Assembly: GCA_963725895.1 (NCBI GenBank)
Contig: CAVSAJ010000001.1
Location: 1,674,001-1,738,000 of the forward strand
Direction: 5' to 3'
DNA length: 64,000 nt
Source: Bog-473 sp963725895
GTDB lineage: Bacteria; Actinomycetota; Acidimicrobiia; Acidimicrobiales; RAAP-2
Part shown: positions 35,812 to 44,373 of the stretch, in pieces
Layout: every line of letters begins with the position of its first letter
Position numbering within the stretch: position 1 is the stretch's first letter
Program-made: the position numbers and the translations under genes
The notes under the pieces: model-generated
The model's input: the letters and a program-made list of their open reading frames with translations, nothing else
The model's database searches: none
What the model was told of the DNA's origin: nothing

Positions 35812-36477
35812 ATGGCCGATCGGCCATTGAAGGTGATGGTGGTCGACGGGCACCCGGTCTTCGCGGAGGCGCTCGCGTTCGCGATCGAGGCGACGGGGGG
35901 CCTCACCTGTGTGGCGACCGCGCGTGACGTCGAGCAGGCGCTCACGCTCGCACACACCGAGCGCCCCGACGTCGCCGTCATGGACGTGCAGCCCGACGGC
36001 ACAAACCCGGCGCGGTCGACCCGCCACCTCCTCGAGCATCACCCAGAGACCCGGGTGCTCGTGCTGACAGGCCGGTCCTTGGGCCCATCGATCGTCCGCG
36101 AGGTCGCGGGCGCCGGGGCCTGCGGCCTCCTTCCCAAGTCCGTCAGCCTCGGCGTCGTCGTCGAGACGATCCCGGCGCTGCGGCCGCAGGCCTTCACCAT
36201 TGACCGCGAGAGCCTGCTGTCGCTCTGCCTCGACGGGCCCGGCGCCGCTCCGCTCCCTCGACCGGGCGGGAGCACGTCGGCCCTCACCCGGCGTGAGCTG
36301 GACATCCTCGGCCTCTTGGCGAGTGGTGTCGACCTGCAGCGCACCGCGGCCCGGCTCGGAATCACCATCAACACGGCGAGGGGGTACGTGAAGAACCTCT
36401 ATCGCAAGCTCGGCGTGCACAACCAGCTCGAGCTGGTCGCCGTGGCACGAGAGCGGGGCTTGCTCGACGTCCCCTAG
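35812..36477 (+). CDS. LuxR-family response regulator (NarL-like)
   Basis: 221 residues. Receiver domain: VMVVDGHPVFAEAL, phospho-acceptor Asp in VAVMDVQPDG (near residue 57), LVLTGR and the conserved Lys in LLPKS. The output domain is a LuxR helix-turn-helix, LTRRELDILGLLASGVDLQR to TINTARGYVKNLYRKLGV. No histidine kinase lies next to it, so the partner is elsewhere. Targets unknown. Confidence 0.9.
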   Translation: MADRPLKVMVVDGHPVFAEALAFAIEATGGLTCVATARDVEQALTLAHTERPDVAVMDVQPDGTNPARSTRHLLEHHPETRVLVLTGRSLGPSIVREVAGAGACGLLPKSVSLGVVVETIPALRPQAFTIDRESLLSLCLDGPGAAPLPRPGGSTSALTRRELDILGLLASGVDLQRTAARLGITINTARGYVKNLYRKLGVHNQLELVAVARERGLLDVP

Positions 36478-36534
36478 GGTGCCAGCGATGAGAACGACGC
36501 CGTGCGACCGGAAGTGCGAACAGGGTGACCAGTC

Positions 36535-36954
36535 GTGCTGGTGAGGGAGTGCCTGAGGGCCGCGCCGGTGACCGTGCCGCCGAGCTGCTCTTTGCAAGAG
36601 GCAGCCCGGCTCCTCGGCAGCCACCGTGTCGGTTCTCTGCTCGTCGTCGACAGCGGCCGGCTCGTCGGCATCGTGACCGATCGTGACATCACCGTGCGCG
36701 GCCTCGGCGAAGGCAAGGCGGCATCATCGGACGTCGCCGGGGTGATGTCTCCGGACCCCGACACCATTCAGGGCTCCGCGGACGTCTTCGAGGCGTTCGC
36801 CGCCTTCAAGACTGCGTCGGCACGGCGCCTGCCCGTGATGGAAGAGAACGAGCTGGCCGGCATCATCTCGGTCGACGACCTTCTCATCCGCTTGCTGGCG
36901 GAGTTCGGATCCCTCATGCACCCGGTCGCAGAGAGGGTCGTCCACCCTGCTTGA
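36535..36954 (+). CDS. CBS-domain pair protein
   Basis: 139 residues made only of two CBS motifs (SLQEAARLLGSHRVGSLLVV, GRLVGIVTDRDITVRG; DVFEAFAAFKTASARRLPVM, NELAGIISVDDLLIRLL). Such stand-alone modules bind adenine nucleotides and regulate partners. GTG start 57 bp after the response-regulator gene; the two may be co-transcribed. Confidence 0.88.
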   Translation: MLVRECLRAAPVTVPPSCSLQEAARLLGSHRVGSLLVVDSGRLVGIVTDRDITVRGLGEGKAASSDVAGVMSPDPDTIQGSADVFEAFAAFKTASARRLPVMEENELAGIISVDDLLIRLLAEFGSLMHPVAERVVHPA

Positions 36955-36999
36955 TCACCGGCGGGACCATCGGTGCGATCTCCGGCGGATGCGGGCCGG

Positions 37000-38421
37000 T
37001 CAGGCCGGGCTCTGGTTGCTCCTGAGCTGCCGGGCGCTGTAGGCGTCCGAGTCGCTCACCCGCAAGGGCACGACCGTGGCCGTCGTGGCGGCCGTCGTGG
37101 CCGTCGTGGCCGTCGTGGCCGTCGTGGCCGTCGCCGCCCTGGCTGCTGCTGTGGCCACCGCCTCGCCCGCTTGGCCAATGACCAGGCCCTCGGTGCCGCG
37201 CCGGCGCTGCCGGGCCCCGAGCGCGAACAACGGGATGCTGGCCAACAGCGTCGCTACCCCCCCGAGCGCGAGAGCGACCCGAGGGTTGGTGGTGTCACTG
37301 ATGTAGCCGAGTAGCGGAGCGCCTATCGGCGTGCTGCCGAGGAAGGCGATGGCGTTGAGAGCCATGACGCGGCCGCGCATCGCGGGATCGGCCCGCAGCT
37401 GCAGCGTGGCGTTGTTCGTCGCCACGAACGAGATGCTCGTCGCACCCATCACCACGAGCAACGCGATCGCCCAGAGCTCGTTCGGCGACAGCGCCACCGC
37501 GAGAATCGCCGCGCCGAAGCCCACACCGATGAAGGCCAACAGGCGCGTCGACGGGCGGCTGCGGAACGCTGTGGCCAGGCCGCCGAGAACGGCGCCCGCG
37601 CCCATCGCCACCAAGAACCAGCTGTAGAGACCGGGGCCGCCGTGGAAGGTGAACTTCGCGAGCAGCGGCAGCGTGACCGTGAAATTGAATGCAAAGACGC
37701 CGACCACCGCCATGGAGATGAGCGGGATCTTGAGGTCAGGCGTGGCCCACACGTAGCGGAACCCCTCGCGCACCTGGCCTCTGGCCCGCACGACGCCGGG
37801 ACGCTGGTAGAGCTCCGCCGCGCGCATCATGGCAAGCGCAGTGATGACGGCGGCGAAGGACGCCGCGTTCACGAAGAAGCACGTCGACACGCCCACCGTC
37901 AAGATGAGCACGCCGCCGATGGCCGGCCCGATCACCCGCGCCGAGTTCATCAAGACGCTGTTGAGGCTCACCGCATTCGGCAGGAGCTCGAGTCCCACCA
38001 TCTCGGACACGAAGGTCTGCCGGGCCGGGTTGTCGAACAGGTTCACGAACCCGAGCCCGGCGGCCAGCACGTAGACCTCCCAGAGTGAGACCGAGTGGGT
38101 CGCGGTCAGGATGCCCAGGATGAGGGCGAGTGCGCCCGCCGTACCCTGGGTGGCATAGAGCACCTTGCGCTTGTCGAGGCGGTCCGCGATCAGGCCCCCG
38201 AAAGGTCCGAGGAGCAGGAGTGGCAGGAACTGCAGGCTCGTCGCGACGGCAACGTCCACTCCGGTGCCATGGAGCGGAAAGAGGATCAGGTAGGCCTGGG
38301 CGACCGACTGCATCCAGGTGCCCGACACCGAGATGACCTGCCCGGTGAAGTAGAGACGGTAATTGCGCACGGAGATGGCGCGGAAGGTGCGGCGGCTGGC
38401 CGCCCGGAGACCTCGCGTCAC
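37000..38421 (-). CDS. MFS transporter (EntS/MFS_3-like)
   Basis: 473 residues, twelve membrane helices. FGGLIADRLDKRKVLYATQG is the loop 2-3 signature; LFDNPARQTFVSEMVG and NSARVIGPAIGGVLI match the MFS_3 (EntS-like) exporters. The cytosolic tail holds an Ala-Thr repeat from a 9-bp tandem array. Its ATG overlaps the marR stop (ATGA), so it is probably a MarR-controlled efflux pump. Substrate unknown. Confidence 0.9.
   Translation of the reverse strand: MTRGLRAASRRTFRAISVRNYRLYFTGQVISVSGTWMQSVAQAYLILFPLHGTGVDVAVATSLQFLPLLLLGPFGGLIADRLDKRKVLYATQGTAGALALILGILTATHSVSLWEVYVLAAGLGFVNLFDNPARQTFVSEMVGLELLPNAVSLNSVLMNSARVIGPAIGGVLILTVGVSTCFFVNAASFAAVITALAMMRAAELYQRPGVVRARGQVREGFRYVWATPDLKIPLISMAVVGVFAFNFTVTLPLLAKFTFHGGPGLYSWFLVAMGAGAVLGGLATAFRSRPSTRLLAFIGVGFGAAILAVALSPNELWAIALLVVMGATSISFVATNNATLQLRADPAMRGRVMALNAIAFLGSTPIGAPLLGYISDTTNPRVALALGGVATLLASIPLFALGARQRRRGTEGLVIGQAGEAVATAAARAATATTATTATTATTAATTATVVPLRVSDSDAYSARQLRSNQSPA
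37076..37133. repeat. 9-bp tandem repeat in the MFS gene tail
   Basis: About six imperfect copies of GTGGCCGTC in the 3' part of the transporter gene, encoding Ala-Thr-Thr/Ala-Ala-Thr repeats. In-frame unit, so copy-number change would alter only tail length. Confidence 0.85.
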
Positions 38422-38861
38422 GGGTCCTCCGCCAAGATGTGCTCGAGCAGCCGGACGAGCTCTGTTGCTTGCTGCTGTTCGTCGGCGCTGAGCTCGCCGA
38501 GCCGGCGAAGGAGAAATGCGTTCTTGCGTGTGCGGATGCGCTCGAGTGCGCGCTCGCCCGCCGGCGTGACGCGCACGCGAGCGCTGCGCCGGTCGTTGGC
38601 GTCGGCCACCCGGGTCACCATGCCGGCCTCGGTGAGGCTCGCCACGATCCTCGTCATGGACGGCGGCTGTACCTGTTCGATGGCGGCCAGCTCACCAAGC
38701 GTGGGGCTCCCGTGCCGGCGAACCGAGCCGAGCGCAGAGGCCTGCGCGGGCGAGAGCCCGCCGAGGGACTCCTGGCGGAGCCGGCGCTGCAACTGGTTCA
38801 CGGCGATACGCAGCCGACCGGCCACCTCTTCGTGGGTCAACGTGGCCGGGGCACTCCGCAT
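38418..38861 (-). CDS. MarR-family transcriptional regulator
   Basis: 147 residues. Winged helix with VRRHGSPTLGELAAIEQVQP, PSMTRIVASLTEAGMVTRVA and the wing DANDRRSARVRVTPAGER. It forms an operon with the MFS pump and an operator-like inverted repeat lies inside its own promoter, so autorepression released by a ligand is likely (known behaviour of the family). ATG 38861 lies 6 nt after a TATACT -10, implying a leaderless transcript. Confidence 0.93.
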   Translation of the reverse strand: MRSAPATLTHEEVAGRLRIAVNQLQRRLRQESLGGLSPAQASALGSVRRHGSPTLGELAAIEQVQPPSMTRIVASLTEAGMVTRVADANDRRSARVRVTPAGERALERIRTRKNAFLLRRLGELSADEQQQATELVRLLEHILAEDP

Positions 38862-38867
38862 GCTTCC

Positions 38868-38895
38868 AGTATAGTTAGTTGAGTTAACTAATCAA
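38868..38895 (-). promoter_or_regulatory. marR-MFS promoter with embedded MarR-type operator
   Basis: Minus strand: -35 TTGATT (38890-38895), 16-bp spacer, -10 TATACT (38868-38873), then 6 nt to ATG. The spacer region holds the inverted repeat TTAGTT-GAGTT-AACTAA (38875-38891), which fits a MarR dimer site. Repressor binding there would block RNA polymerase. Confidence 0.75.
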
Positions 38896-38954
38896 TCGGG
38901 CGTGCAGCGGTTGTGGTCGGTGGCGGTGGGTGAACCGGCGAGCGGCGAGCGGGC

Positions 38955-39290
38955 TCAGATGCTCGGGATGTAGCCGCCCGAGCCCAGCGCAGCGCTCTCG
39001 TCGAGACTCAACGAGTCGTCGAGGCCGCCGAGGACTTCGGTCACCCAGGGCAGGCGCTCACGAAGGATCCGCTCCACGCCGCCCGAGAGGGTGGCCGAGC
39101 TAATGGCGCAGGAGCTGCATGCCCCCTGGAGCTGGACCTCGACGACCCCCGCCTCCACGTCGGCGCGCACCAACACCAGGTCGCCGCCGTCCGCCTGCAC
39201 GGCGGGGCGCATGAGGTCCATGATCCCCTGCAGCTTCTCCAGACGGTCGGCGCGTTCGGTGTCGCTCAGCTGGGACGGCGTGTCGGTCAC
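38955..39290 (-). CDS. NifU C-terminal-domain Fe-S carrier (Nfu-type)
   Basis: 111 residues. LEKLQGIMDLMRPAVQADGG, then DLVLVRADVEAGVVEVQLQG and the cluster-binding CSSC in GACSSCAISSATLSGGVERI. Such proteins hold a bridging 4Fe-4S cluster between subunits and pass it to targets. GTG 39290 is the best start because upstream codons do not look conserved. Confidence 0.92.
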   Translation of the reverse strand: MTDTPSQLSDTERADRLEKLQGIMDLMRPAVQADGGDLVLVRADVEAGVVEVQLQGACSSCAISSATLSGGVERILRERLPWVTEVLGGLDDSLSLDESAALGSGGYIPSI

Positions 39291-39469
39291 CCTTCCATTG
39301 TGCCGTGCCGGCTGGGCAGCGTGACCCCAGCCCGCCCACCGGCTGTGGCGCACGCCTCAGAACGTGGCCGCCGCTCGCCCGGTTCCCCGGCTCGGTGCAG
39401 GTGGTCCTGGCTAATATCGGGCGGCTTGGAGCACTTCGTCGCCATTCCCGGACCAGAGAGAGGGAGACC

Positions 39470-39826
39470 GTGAGCGTGAAGGTTCAGGGAGTTTTCAGGG
39501 CCGCAACCGACACTCGGGAGGTCGCGGCAGGGACTGTGATCTGTGCCGAGGGCGAGCCGGGAAAAGAGATGTTCGGCGTGATCGAGGGCAAGGTGGAGCT
39601 CCGCCTGCACGGCGGCCGCACCATCACGATCGGTCCCGACGAAACCTTCGGCGAAATGGCCCTCGTCGATTCGTCGGGCCGGAGCGCAACGGCGACCGCC
39701 CTCGAGAACACGAAGTTGGCGGTGATCGACAAGCACCGCTTCCTGTTCCTCGTCGGCGAGACCCCGACGTTCGCGCTGCAGGTGATGGCCAGCCTCGCCG
39801 ACAAACTGCGGGCGATGCAGGACTGA
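39470..39826 (+). CDS. Stand-alone cyclic-nucleotide-binding domain protein
   Basis: 118 residues forming one cNMP-binding beta-roll: AGTVICAEGEPGKEMFGVIE, GKVELRLHGGRTITIGP, then the phosphate-binding cassette FGEMALVDSSGRSATATALE. The RSA of the cassette suggests it can bind cyclic nucleotide. There is no DNA-binding or kinase domain, so it must act through a partner. AGAGAGGGAG precedes the GTG start. The TGA lies next to the convergent FAH gene. Confidence 0.85.
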   Translation: MSVKVQGVFRAATDTREVAAGTVICAEGEPGKEMFGVIEGKVELRLHGGRTITIGPDETFGEMALVDSSGRSATATALENTKLAVIDKHRFLFLVGETPTFALQVMASLADKLRAMQD

Positions 39827-39827
39827 C

Positions 39828-40712
39828 TCACACGAGTCCGGCGGGTTCAGGCGGGCCGCCCTGGGCGACGGGGTTGACCAGCTCGCCAATCCCTTCGATG
39901 GCGATCCGCACAGTGTCTCGGGCGGCGAGGAACCGGGGTGGGTCGAATCCCGCCCCGACGCCGGCCGGAGTGCCGGTGGCAATGACGGTGCCCGGTTCGA
40001 GGGGGAACGCCGTGGTGAGGTACTCGATCATGGCGGCGCAGCCGAAGATCATGTCGCCCGTGACCGAATCCTGGCGCAGCTCGTCGTTCACCCAGGTCTG
40101 AATCGCCAGCGCCTCGGGATCGCCGAGCTCGTCAGGTGTCACCATTTCCGGTCCACACGGCGCATGCGTATCGAACGACTTTCCCATGGTGAACGTCGGG
40201 GTTCGCCATTGCCAGTCGCGCGCACTCACATCGTTGATGATCGTGAATCCGGCGACGACCTCGAGAGCCCGAGCCGACGGGACGTGCTGGCAGCGGGGCC
40301 CGATGACCATGGCAAGCTCCCCCTCGTAGTCCACGGCGTTGGAGACCTCCGGCAGCACGATCGGGTCACCGGGGCCGGCGATGGCGGTGCGCTGCTTGTT
40401 GAACCAGTACTGCCACTCGGGCTGCTCACGGCCGATCTCAGCCACGTGGGCCCGGTAGTTCATGCCGATAGCGAGGATGGCGGGAGGATCGGGCACCGGC
40501 GCGTGCCGTCGCACAGCTTCGAGCGGATGACGTGCCGCTCCGACCGAGCGCGCGCGCCGAGCCAGCTCGAGGCCGCCCGTCCCGAGCGCCACGAGCTCGC
40601 GGATGGTGGCCGGCAAACCGGTGGCCGGGTCACTCAGGTCAACGATCTCGTCGCCGTCGACCAGCCCGGGGTGAACCGGCCCGCCGCCGAGGGAGAAGCT
40701 GGCCAGTCGCAC
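39828..40712 (-). CDS. Fumarylacetoacetate hydrolase-family protein
   Basis: 294 residues. FAH fold: AIGMNYRAHVAEIGREQPEW, metal-binding DYEGELAMVIG, NDVSARDWQW, MGKSFDTHAPCGPEMVT and GTVIATGTPAGVG. Members hydrolyse or decarboxylate beta-diketo acids in aromatic degradation; the exact substrate is open. GTG 40712 has GGGGGAG 5 nt upstream. Confidence 0.92.
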   Translation of the reverse strand: MRLASFSLGGGPVHPGLVDGDEIVDLSDPATGLPATIRELVALGTGGLELARRARSVGAARHPLEAVRRHAPVPDPPAILAIGMNYRAHVAEIGREQPEWQYWFNKQRTAIAGPGDPIVLPEVSNAVDYEGELAMVIGPRCQHVPSARALEVVAGFTIINDVSARDWQWRTPTFTMGKSFDTHAPCGPEMVTPDELGDPEALAIQTWVNDELRQDSVTGDMIFGCAAMIEYLTTAFPLEPGTVIATGTPAGVGAGFDPPRFLAARDTVRIAIEGIGELVNPVAQGGPPEPAGLV

Positions 40713-40731
40713 GCCCGCTCCCCCGCCGCGC

Positions 40732-41331
40732 TCAGCGAACCTGGGCCTTGTAGGCCTCCCAGCTCTTCTTGGCATGGCGAGCCGAGAAGGCGCCGATGAC
40801 CTCGACGGCGCCGAACACGATGGCGAGGATTCCGATCAGCACGACCAGCGCCGTCAGCGGCGCGCCGGGATGGCGGATGCAGAGGAAGCCAAGCGCCACT
40901 GCGATGATGCCGCGAATGAGGTAGGCCCACCAATACGGCAGGTAGTGGTTGCGGATGGAGTCGACGATGTCGAAGATGCCGAGCACCAAGAAGCCCCACC
41001 CGACGAGCACGGCAACGATAAAGATCGTGATGTGCGGCCATACGAACCCCACGATGCCGGCGCCGATCCAGACGAGACCGAAGACCAGGTGCAACCAACG
41101 CTGGCGCGCCATGCGGACTGCCCCGAGGATCTCGAAGAGGCCGCCGAGGATGAAGAAGCCACTGGCCAGGTAAATGATCGCGAACACGCTGGCGTGGCGA
41201 TAGCTGATCACGAAGAAGCCGAAGATCATGGCGATGATGCCCCAGACCAGGTACCAGCCCCACATCTTTTCGAGCTGCTCGCTGACGACATCGCCAACTG
41301 CGATGTCGTCGTCGGTGAGGACAAACGTCAT
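40732..41331 (-). CDS. HdeD-family (DUF308) membrane protein
   Basis: 199 residues with six hydrophobic segments (WYLVWGIIAMIFGFFVISYR, VFAIIYLASGFFILGGLFEI, LVFGLVWIGAGIVGFVW, VAVLVGWGFLVLGIFDIV, and two more). HdeD proteins are linked to acid resistance in enterobacteria; the role here is unproven. AAGGAGG 6 nt before the ATG is one of the strongest ribosome sites in the window. FAH follows after 19 bp. Confidence 0.9.
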   Translation of the reverse strand: MTFVLTDDDIAVGDVVSEQLEKMWGWYLVWGIIAMIFGFFVISYRHASVFAIIYLASGFFILGGLFEILGAVRMARQRWLHLVFGLVWIGAGIVGFVWPHITIFIVAVLVGWGFLVLGIFDIVDSIRNHYLPYWWAYLIRGIIAVALGFLCIRHPGAPLTALVVLIGILAIVFGAVEVIGAFSARHAKKSWEAYKAQVR

Positions 41332-41397
41332 GAGAACCTCCTTGGCGAGTAGGAGTGCATTGCGTGTTTCCGCAGCGTATCGCCGGTTCCGACCCGA

Positions 41398-42610
41398 TTA
41401 TGGGATACAGGTCCGCAACGCGTGCAGCGCACGGCTTCCCCACGCAGCACCGGTGGCGGCCCAGCGGCCCGGGCTGGCGAGCACCTCGTCCGCCTCGGCC
41501 CACAACTCGTCCTCGGTGGGCTGGAGCGTGGCCCGCACTGCGGGCAGCGCGGTGGGATCGGTCTCGACCAGCTGCCGCACGGCGTCCGCGGCATGCCAGA
41601 GCTCTTCGCCCGAGAGCTCGACCGGGACGAAAGGCGGAGGGCCGCTCGCCGTCCGCGGGAAGGCGGGCACGTAGATGCTCGAGCACGGACTGCCTGCCGC
41701 CACGAAGACCCGCAGGGGTTCCCCCTCAGCGATGCCTGCCGGAAGTTCGGCGATCATGGAGGCGGCGGTGACGCTCAGCCCGCGTACGTGCATGCACACA
41801 CTCACGCCCCTGAAGTCGTGGCCCACCCGCGCCGGCGGCGAGTACACGGGCCCTACGGTGCGGGGTGCGCCCCAAGGTCCAGTGCCGTGATCGCGCAGGT
41901 GCGCGGCCGTGGCGGCAGGTGTGAGGCCGCCGGGCGGAGTTCCGGCGAGGAAACGGCGGCTGGCCGCCAGGCGGACGTCGGCGAAGCGCGTGTCCTCGGC
42001 GGCATCGCGAAAGCAGTCGAAGCTGTCACCGGGCGCGAGCTCGGGCGAGGCACGGGTCCAGCCGGTCCCCAACGTGAGACGGTTTGAGATCGCGATTCCA
42101 TCGTCGGCGGGTGCGGCGGCATAGTGCGAACCGACGGTCTCGACGACGAAGGCGTGCGACGGGTCGGCGACGAGGAACGAGGAGTCGTAGGCCTCCTGAT
42201 GGGCAGCGTCCGCGATACCGCCCTGGCCGCAGGTTTCGAGCAGGCCGACCATGACCTCGACCGCCTCCTCCGCGCACCGGGCGCGCTCGAGCCCGAGGCG
42301 TACGAGGTCCATGCCGATCAGCGCAGGCCGCGGCGCGCTGCGCGTCATGCGTCGTTGACACACGCTCGTTGCCCACGGCCACGCCGTACTCGTTGACGCC
42401 ATGCTCCGCCCCCCACAGCCACGTCGGGCAGGAGAGGAATGTGGCGTGCGCGCCGGTGTCGCCGATGCTCAGGTATTGGGTCCGGAGCGTGCACCCTGCA
42501 GACGGACGCCGTCCGACCGGCCAGGCCACTTGGACCTCACCCGGGGGGCGGTCGGAGTTCTTCGCGAACACCATGCCCCGAGAGCCCGGCGCACACAGCG
42601 TGTCGCACAT
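41398..42610 (-). CDS. Secernin-like C69-family peptidase, with a single-base frameshift
   Basis: Ntn-hydrolase related to dipeptidase C69/secernin. MCDTLCAPGSRGMVFAKNSD places the nucleophilic Cys at position 2, exposed after Met removal. WLWGAEHGVNEYGVAVGNER continues in the same frame. PALIGMDLVRLGLERA and the rest to LRTCIP lie in another. One extra base near 42329 (gcggcc) explains the switch; correction gives about 403 residues. Substrate unknown. ATG 42610 follows TACACT by 6 nt and is only 35 bp from the divergent P450 start. Confidence 0.82.
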
Positions 42611-42645
42611 GATCGAAGTGTAGGGACGTGGGTAGGGTGGGTCAC
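42611..42645. promoter_or_regulatory. Overlapping divergent promoters of secernin and P450 genes
   Basis: Only 35 bp separate the two ATGs. TACACT (minus, 42617-42622) lies 6 nt before secernin and TAGGGT (plus, 42633-42638) 7 nt before the P450. The -35 regions of each must lie inside the transcribed part of the other, so the two promoters should compete. Confidence 0.5.
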
Positions 42646-43930
42646 ATGCAACCACGTGCCGTCCTGTCGGCGGACGAGATCAACCTCTCGGACATGGAGT
42701 TCTGGGCGCGACCCTGGGAGGAGCGCGAGGGTGCCTTTCAGACACTGCGGCGAGAGCGACCGATGCCGTTCTTCGACGAGCCCGAGATTCCTGAGGCCCT
42801 GACATACGTGATTCCCGAGGGACACGGGTACTACGGGCTGACGCGCTACGCGGACATCTCGGAGGCGAGCCGGCACCCAGAGATCTTCCAGTCGGGCAAG
42901 GGCGCCACGTCCATCATGGACATGCCCGAGGAGATGCTCGACTTCTTCGGCTCCATGATCAACATGGACAACCCCCGCCACGCGCGCCTGCGGCGGATCG
43001 TGTCGGCGGCGTTCAACCCGCGCATGATCAAGTCGATCGAGGACCGTATCGATTTCGTGGCGAACGACGTGATCGACCGGGTGGCCCACCTGGGTGGGTG
43101 CGATTTCGTCACCGAGGTGGCGTCCCGGCTCCCGCTCGAAATCATCTGCGACATGATGGGTATCGGGCCGTCGGAGTACGAGACCGTGTTCAACGCGTCC
43201 AACGTCATCCTCTCGAACGGCGATCCCGAGTACGTGCCTGAGGGAACCGATCCCATGTTGGCCTTCATGACCGCGGCCCAGCAGCTCAACCTCCTGATGC
43301 TCGACCTGGCCGGCTACCGCAAAGAACACCCGACCGAGGACATCACGTCCGCCCTGGTCAACACGAACGTGGACGGTGAGGCACTCACGGACAACGAAGT
43401 GGCCTCCTTCTTCATCCTCCTGGTCGTGGCGGGCAACGAGACCACGCGGAATGCCATCAGTCACGGACTACTGGCGCTGACTCAGAACCCCGACCAGCGC
43501 GCACGCTGGCTCGCCGACCCCGGCACGTTCGCAACCACCGGTGTCGACGAGATCGTGCGCTGGGCGTCCCCCGTGATCTGGATGCGCCGCACCGTCGGCG
43601 CCGACACTGTGCTCGGCGGGACGGAACTGCACGAGGGGGACAAGGTGATCATGTTCTACAACTCAGCCAATCGCGACGAGGACGTGTTCGACGACCCCTA
43701 CACCTTCGACGTGGGCCGCGACGCCAAATCCGCACATCGGCTTCGGCGCCGCGGGCCCGCACTTCTGCCTCGGGGCCCACCTGGCCCGACAGGAGGTCGA
43801 CGTGATGTTCGGGCGGCTGTTCGAGCGCCTGCCCGACATCGAGGCCTCGAGCGACCCCGATCGTCTGCTGTCTCCCTTCATCAACGGGATCAAGCACATG
43901 GACTGCTCCTTCACGCCTGTCCCGGGCTGA
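42646..43930 (+). CDS. Cytochrome P450, with a single-base frameshift
   Basis: Bacterial class P450 resembling the CYP124/125/142 lipid and steroid hydroxylases. I-helix VVAGNETTRNA, K-helix ExxR in DEIVRWAS. The frame breaks at the A-run 43726-43728; after removing one A it reads NPHIGFGAAGPHFCLGAHLA, with the haem-ligand Cys, to SPFINGIKHMDCSFTPVPG. Corrected length is about 427. Without correction the haem loop would be lost, which argues for error. TAGGGT lies 7 nt before the ATG. Confidence 0.9.
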
Positions 43931-43953
43931 GGGGCGAGCCAGACTGGGGCTCG

Positions 43954-44373
43954 TCAAGACGGGGCCGAAAACTCCTCGAACGCAGCCAGTGCGCGCGGGC
44001 CCCAGACCGTGCCGGGCCCGCCGTTCATGGAGATGGCAACGCCGATCATCTCGGCGACCTCCTCGGTGGTCGCGCCTCGGTGCGCACATCCCCGCGCATG
44101 AGCCGCGACGCAGCCGTCGCACTCCCTGGTGATGGAGATGGCGAGCGCGATCAGCTCTTTTGTCTTGGACGTCAACGCGCCCTCACGAAACACGGCCGCC
44201 TGCATGGAGGCGTAGCCGCTCATCGCGTCAGGAATGGCGTCGTGTAAGGCCCGATATGGCTCGCGGAGGTTGTCTCGGATCCGGTGGAAGTGGTCGTGGT
44301 CGATGGGCGCATCGTCCCACGCCCACGCCGGTCGCTCCCGCGCAGCGGAGGCCGTCGCTGCGTCCTGGTTCAG
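43954..44373 (-). CDS. AhpD-like (carboxymuconolactone decarboxylase fold) protein, probable CTG start
   Basis: The core REGALTSKTKELIALAISIT, RECDGCVAAHARGCAHRGAT has the CxxC-xxH redox site of AhpD-type peroxidase/CMD proteins. The conserved fold begins well before the first ATG (44223): codons for DNLREPYRALHDAIPDAMSG are in frame and conserved in style. The only start upstream is CTG 44373, overlapping the TGA of the preceding gene as CTGA, giving 139 residues. The same arrangement occurs at the SCO1 gene. It is convergent with the P450. Confidence 0.78.
   Translation of the reverse strand: MNQDAATASAARERPAWAWDDAPIDHDHFHRIRDNLREPYRALHDAIPDAMSGYASMQAAVFREGALTSKTKELIALAISITRECDGCVAAHARGCAHRGATTEEVAEMIGVAISMNGGPGTVWGPRALAAFEEFSAPS

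Noticed and set aside
37076..37133. Possible CRISPR array
   Set aside because: Units are 9 bp with no spacers; it is a coding tandem repeat.
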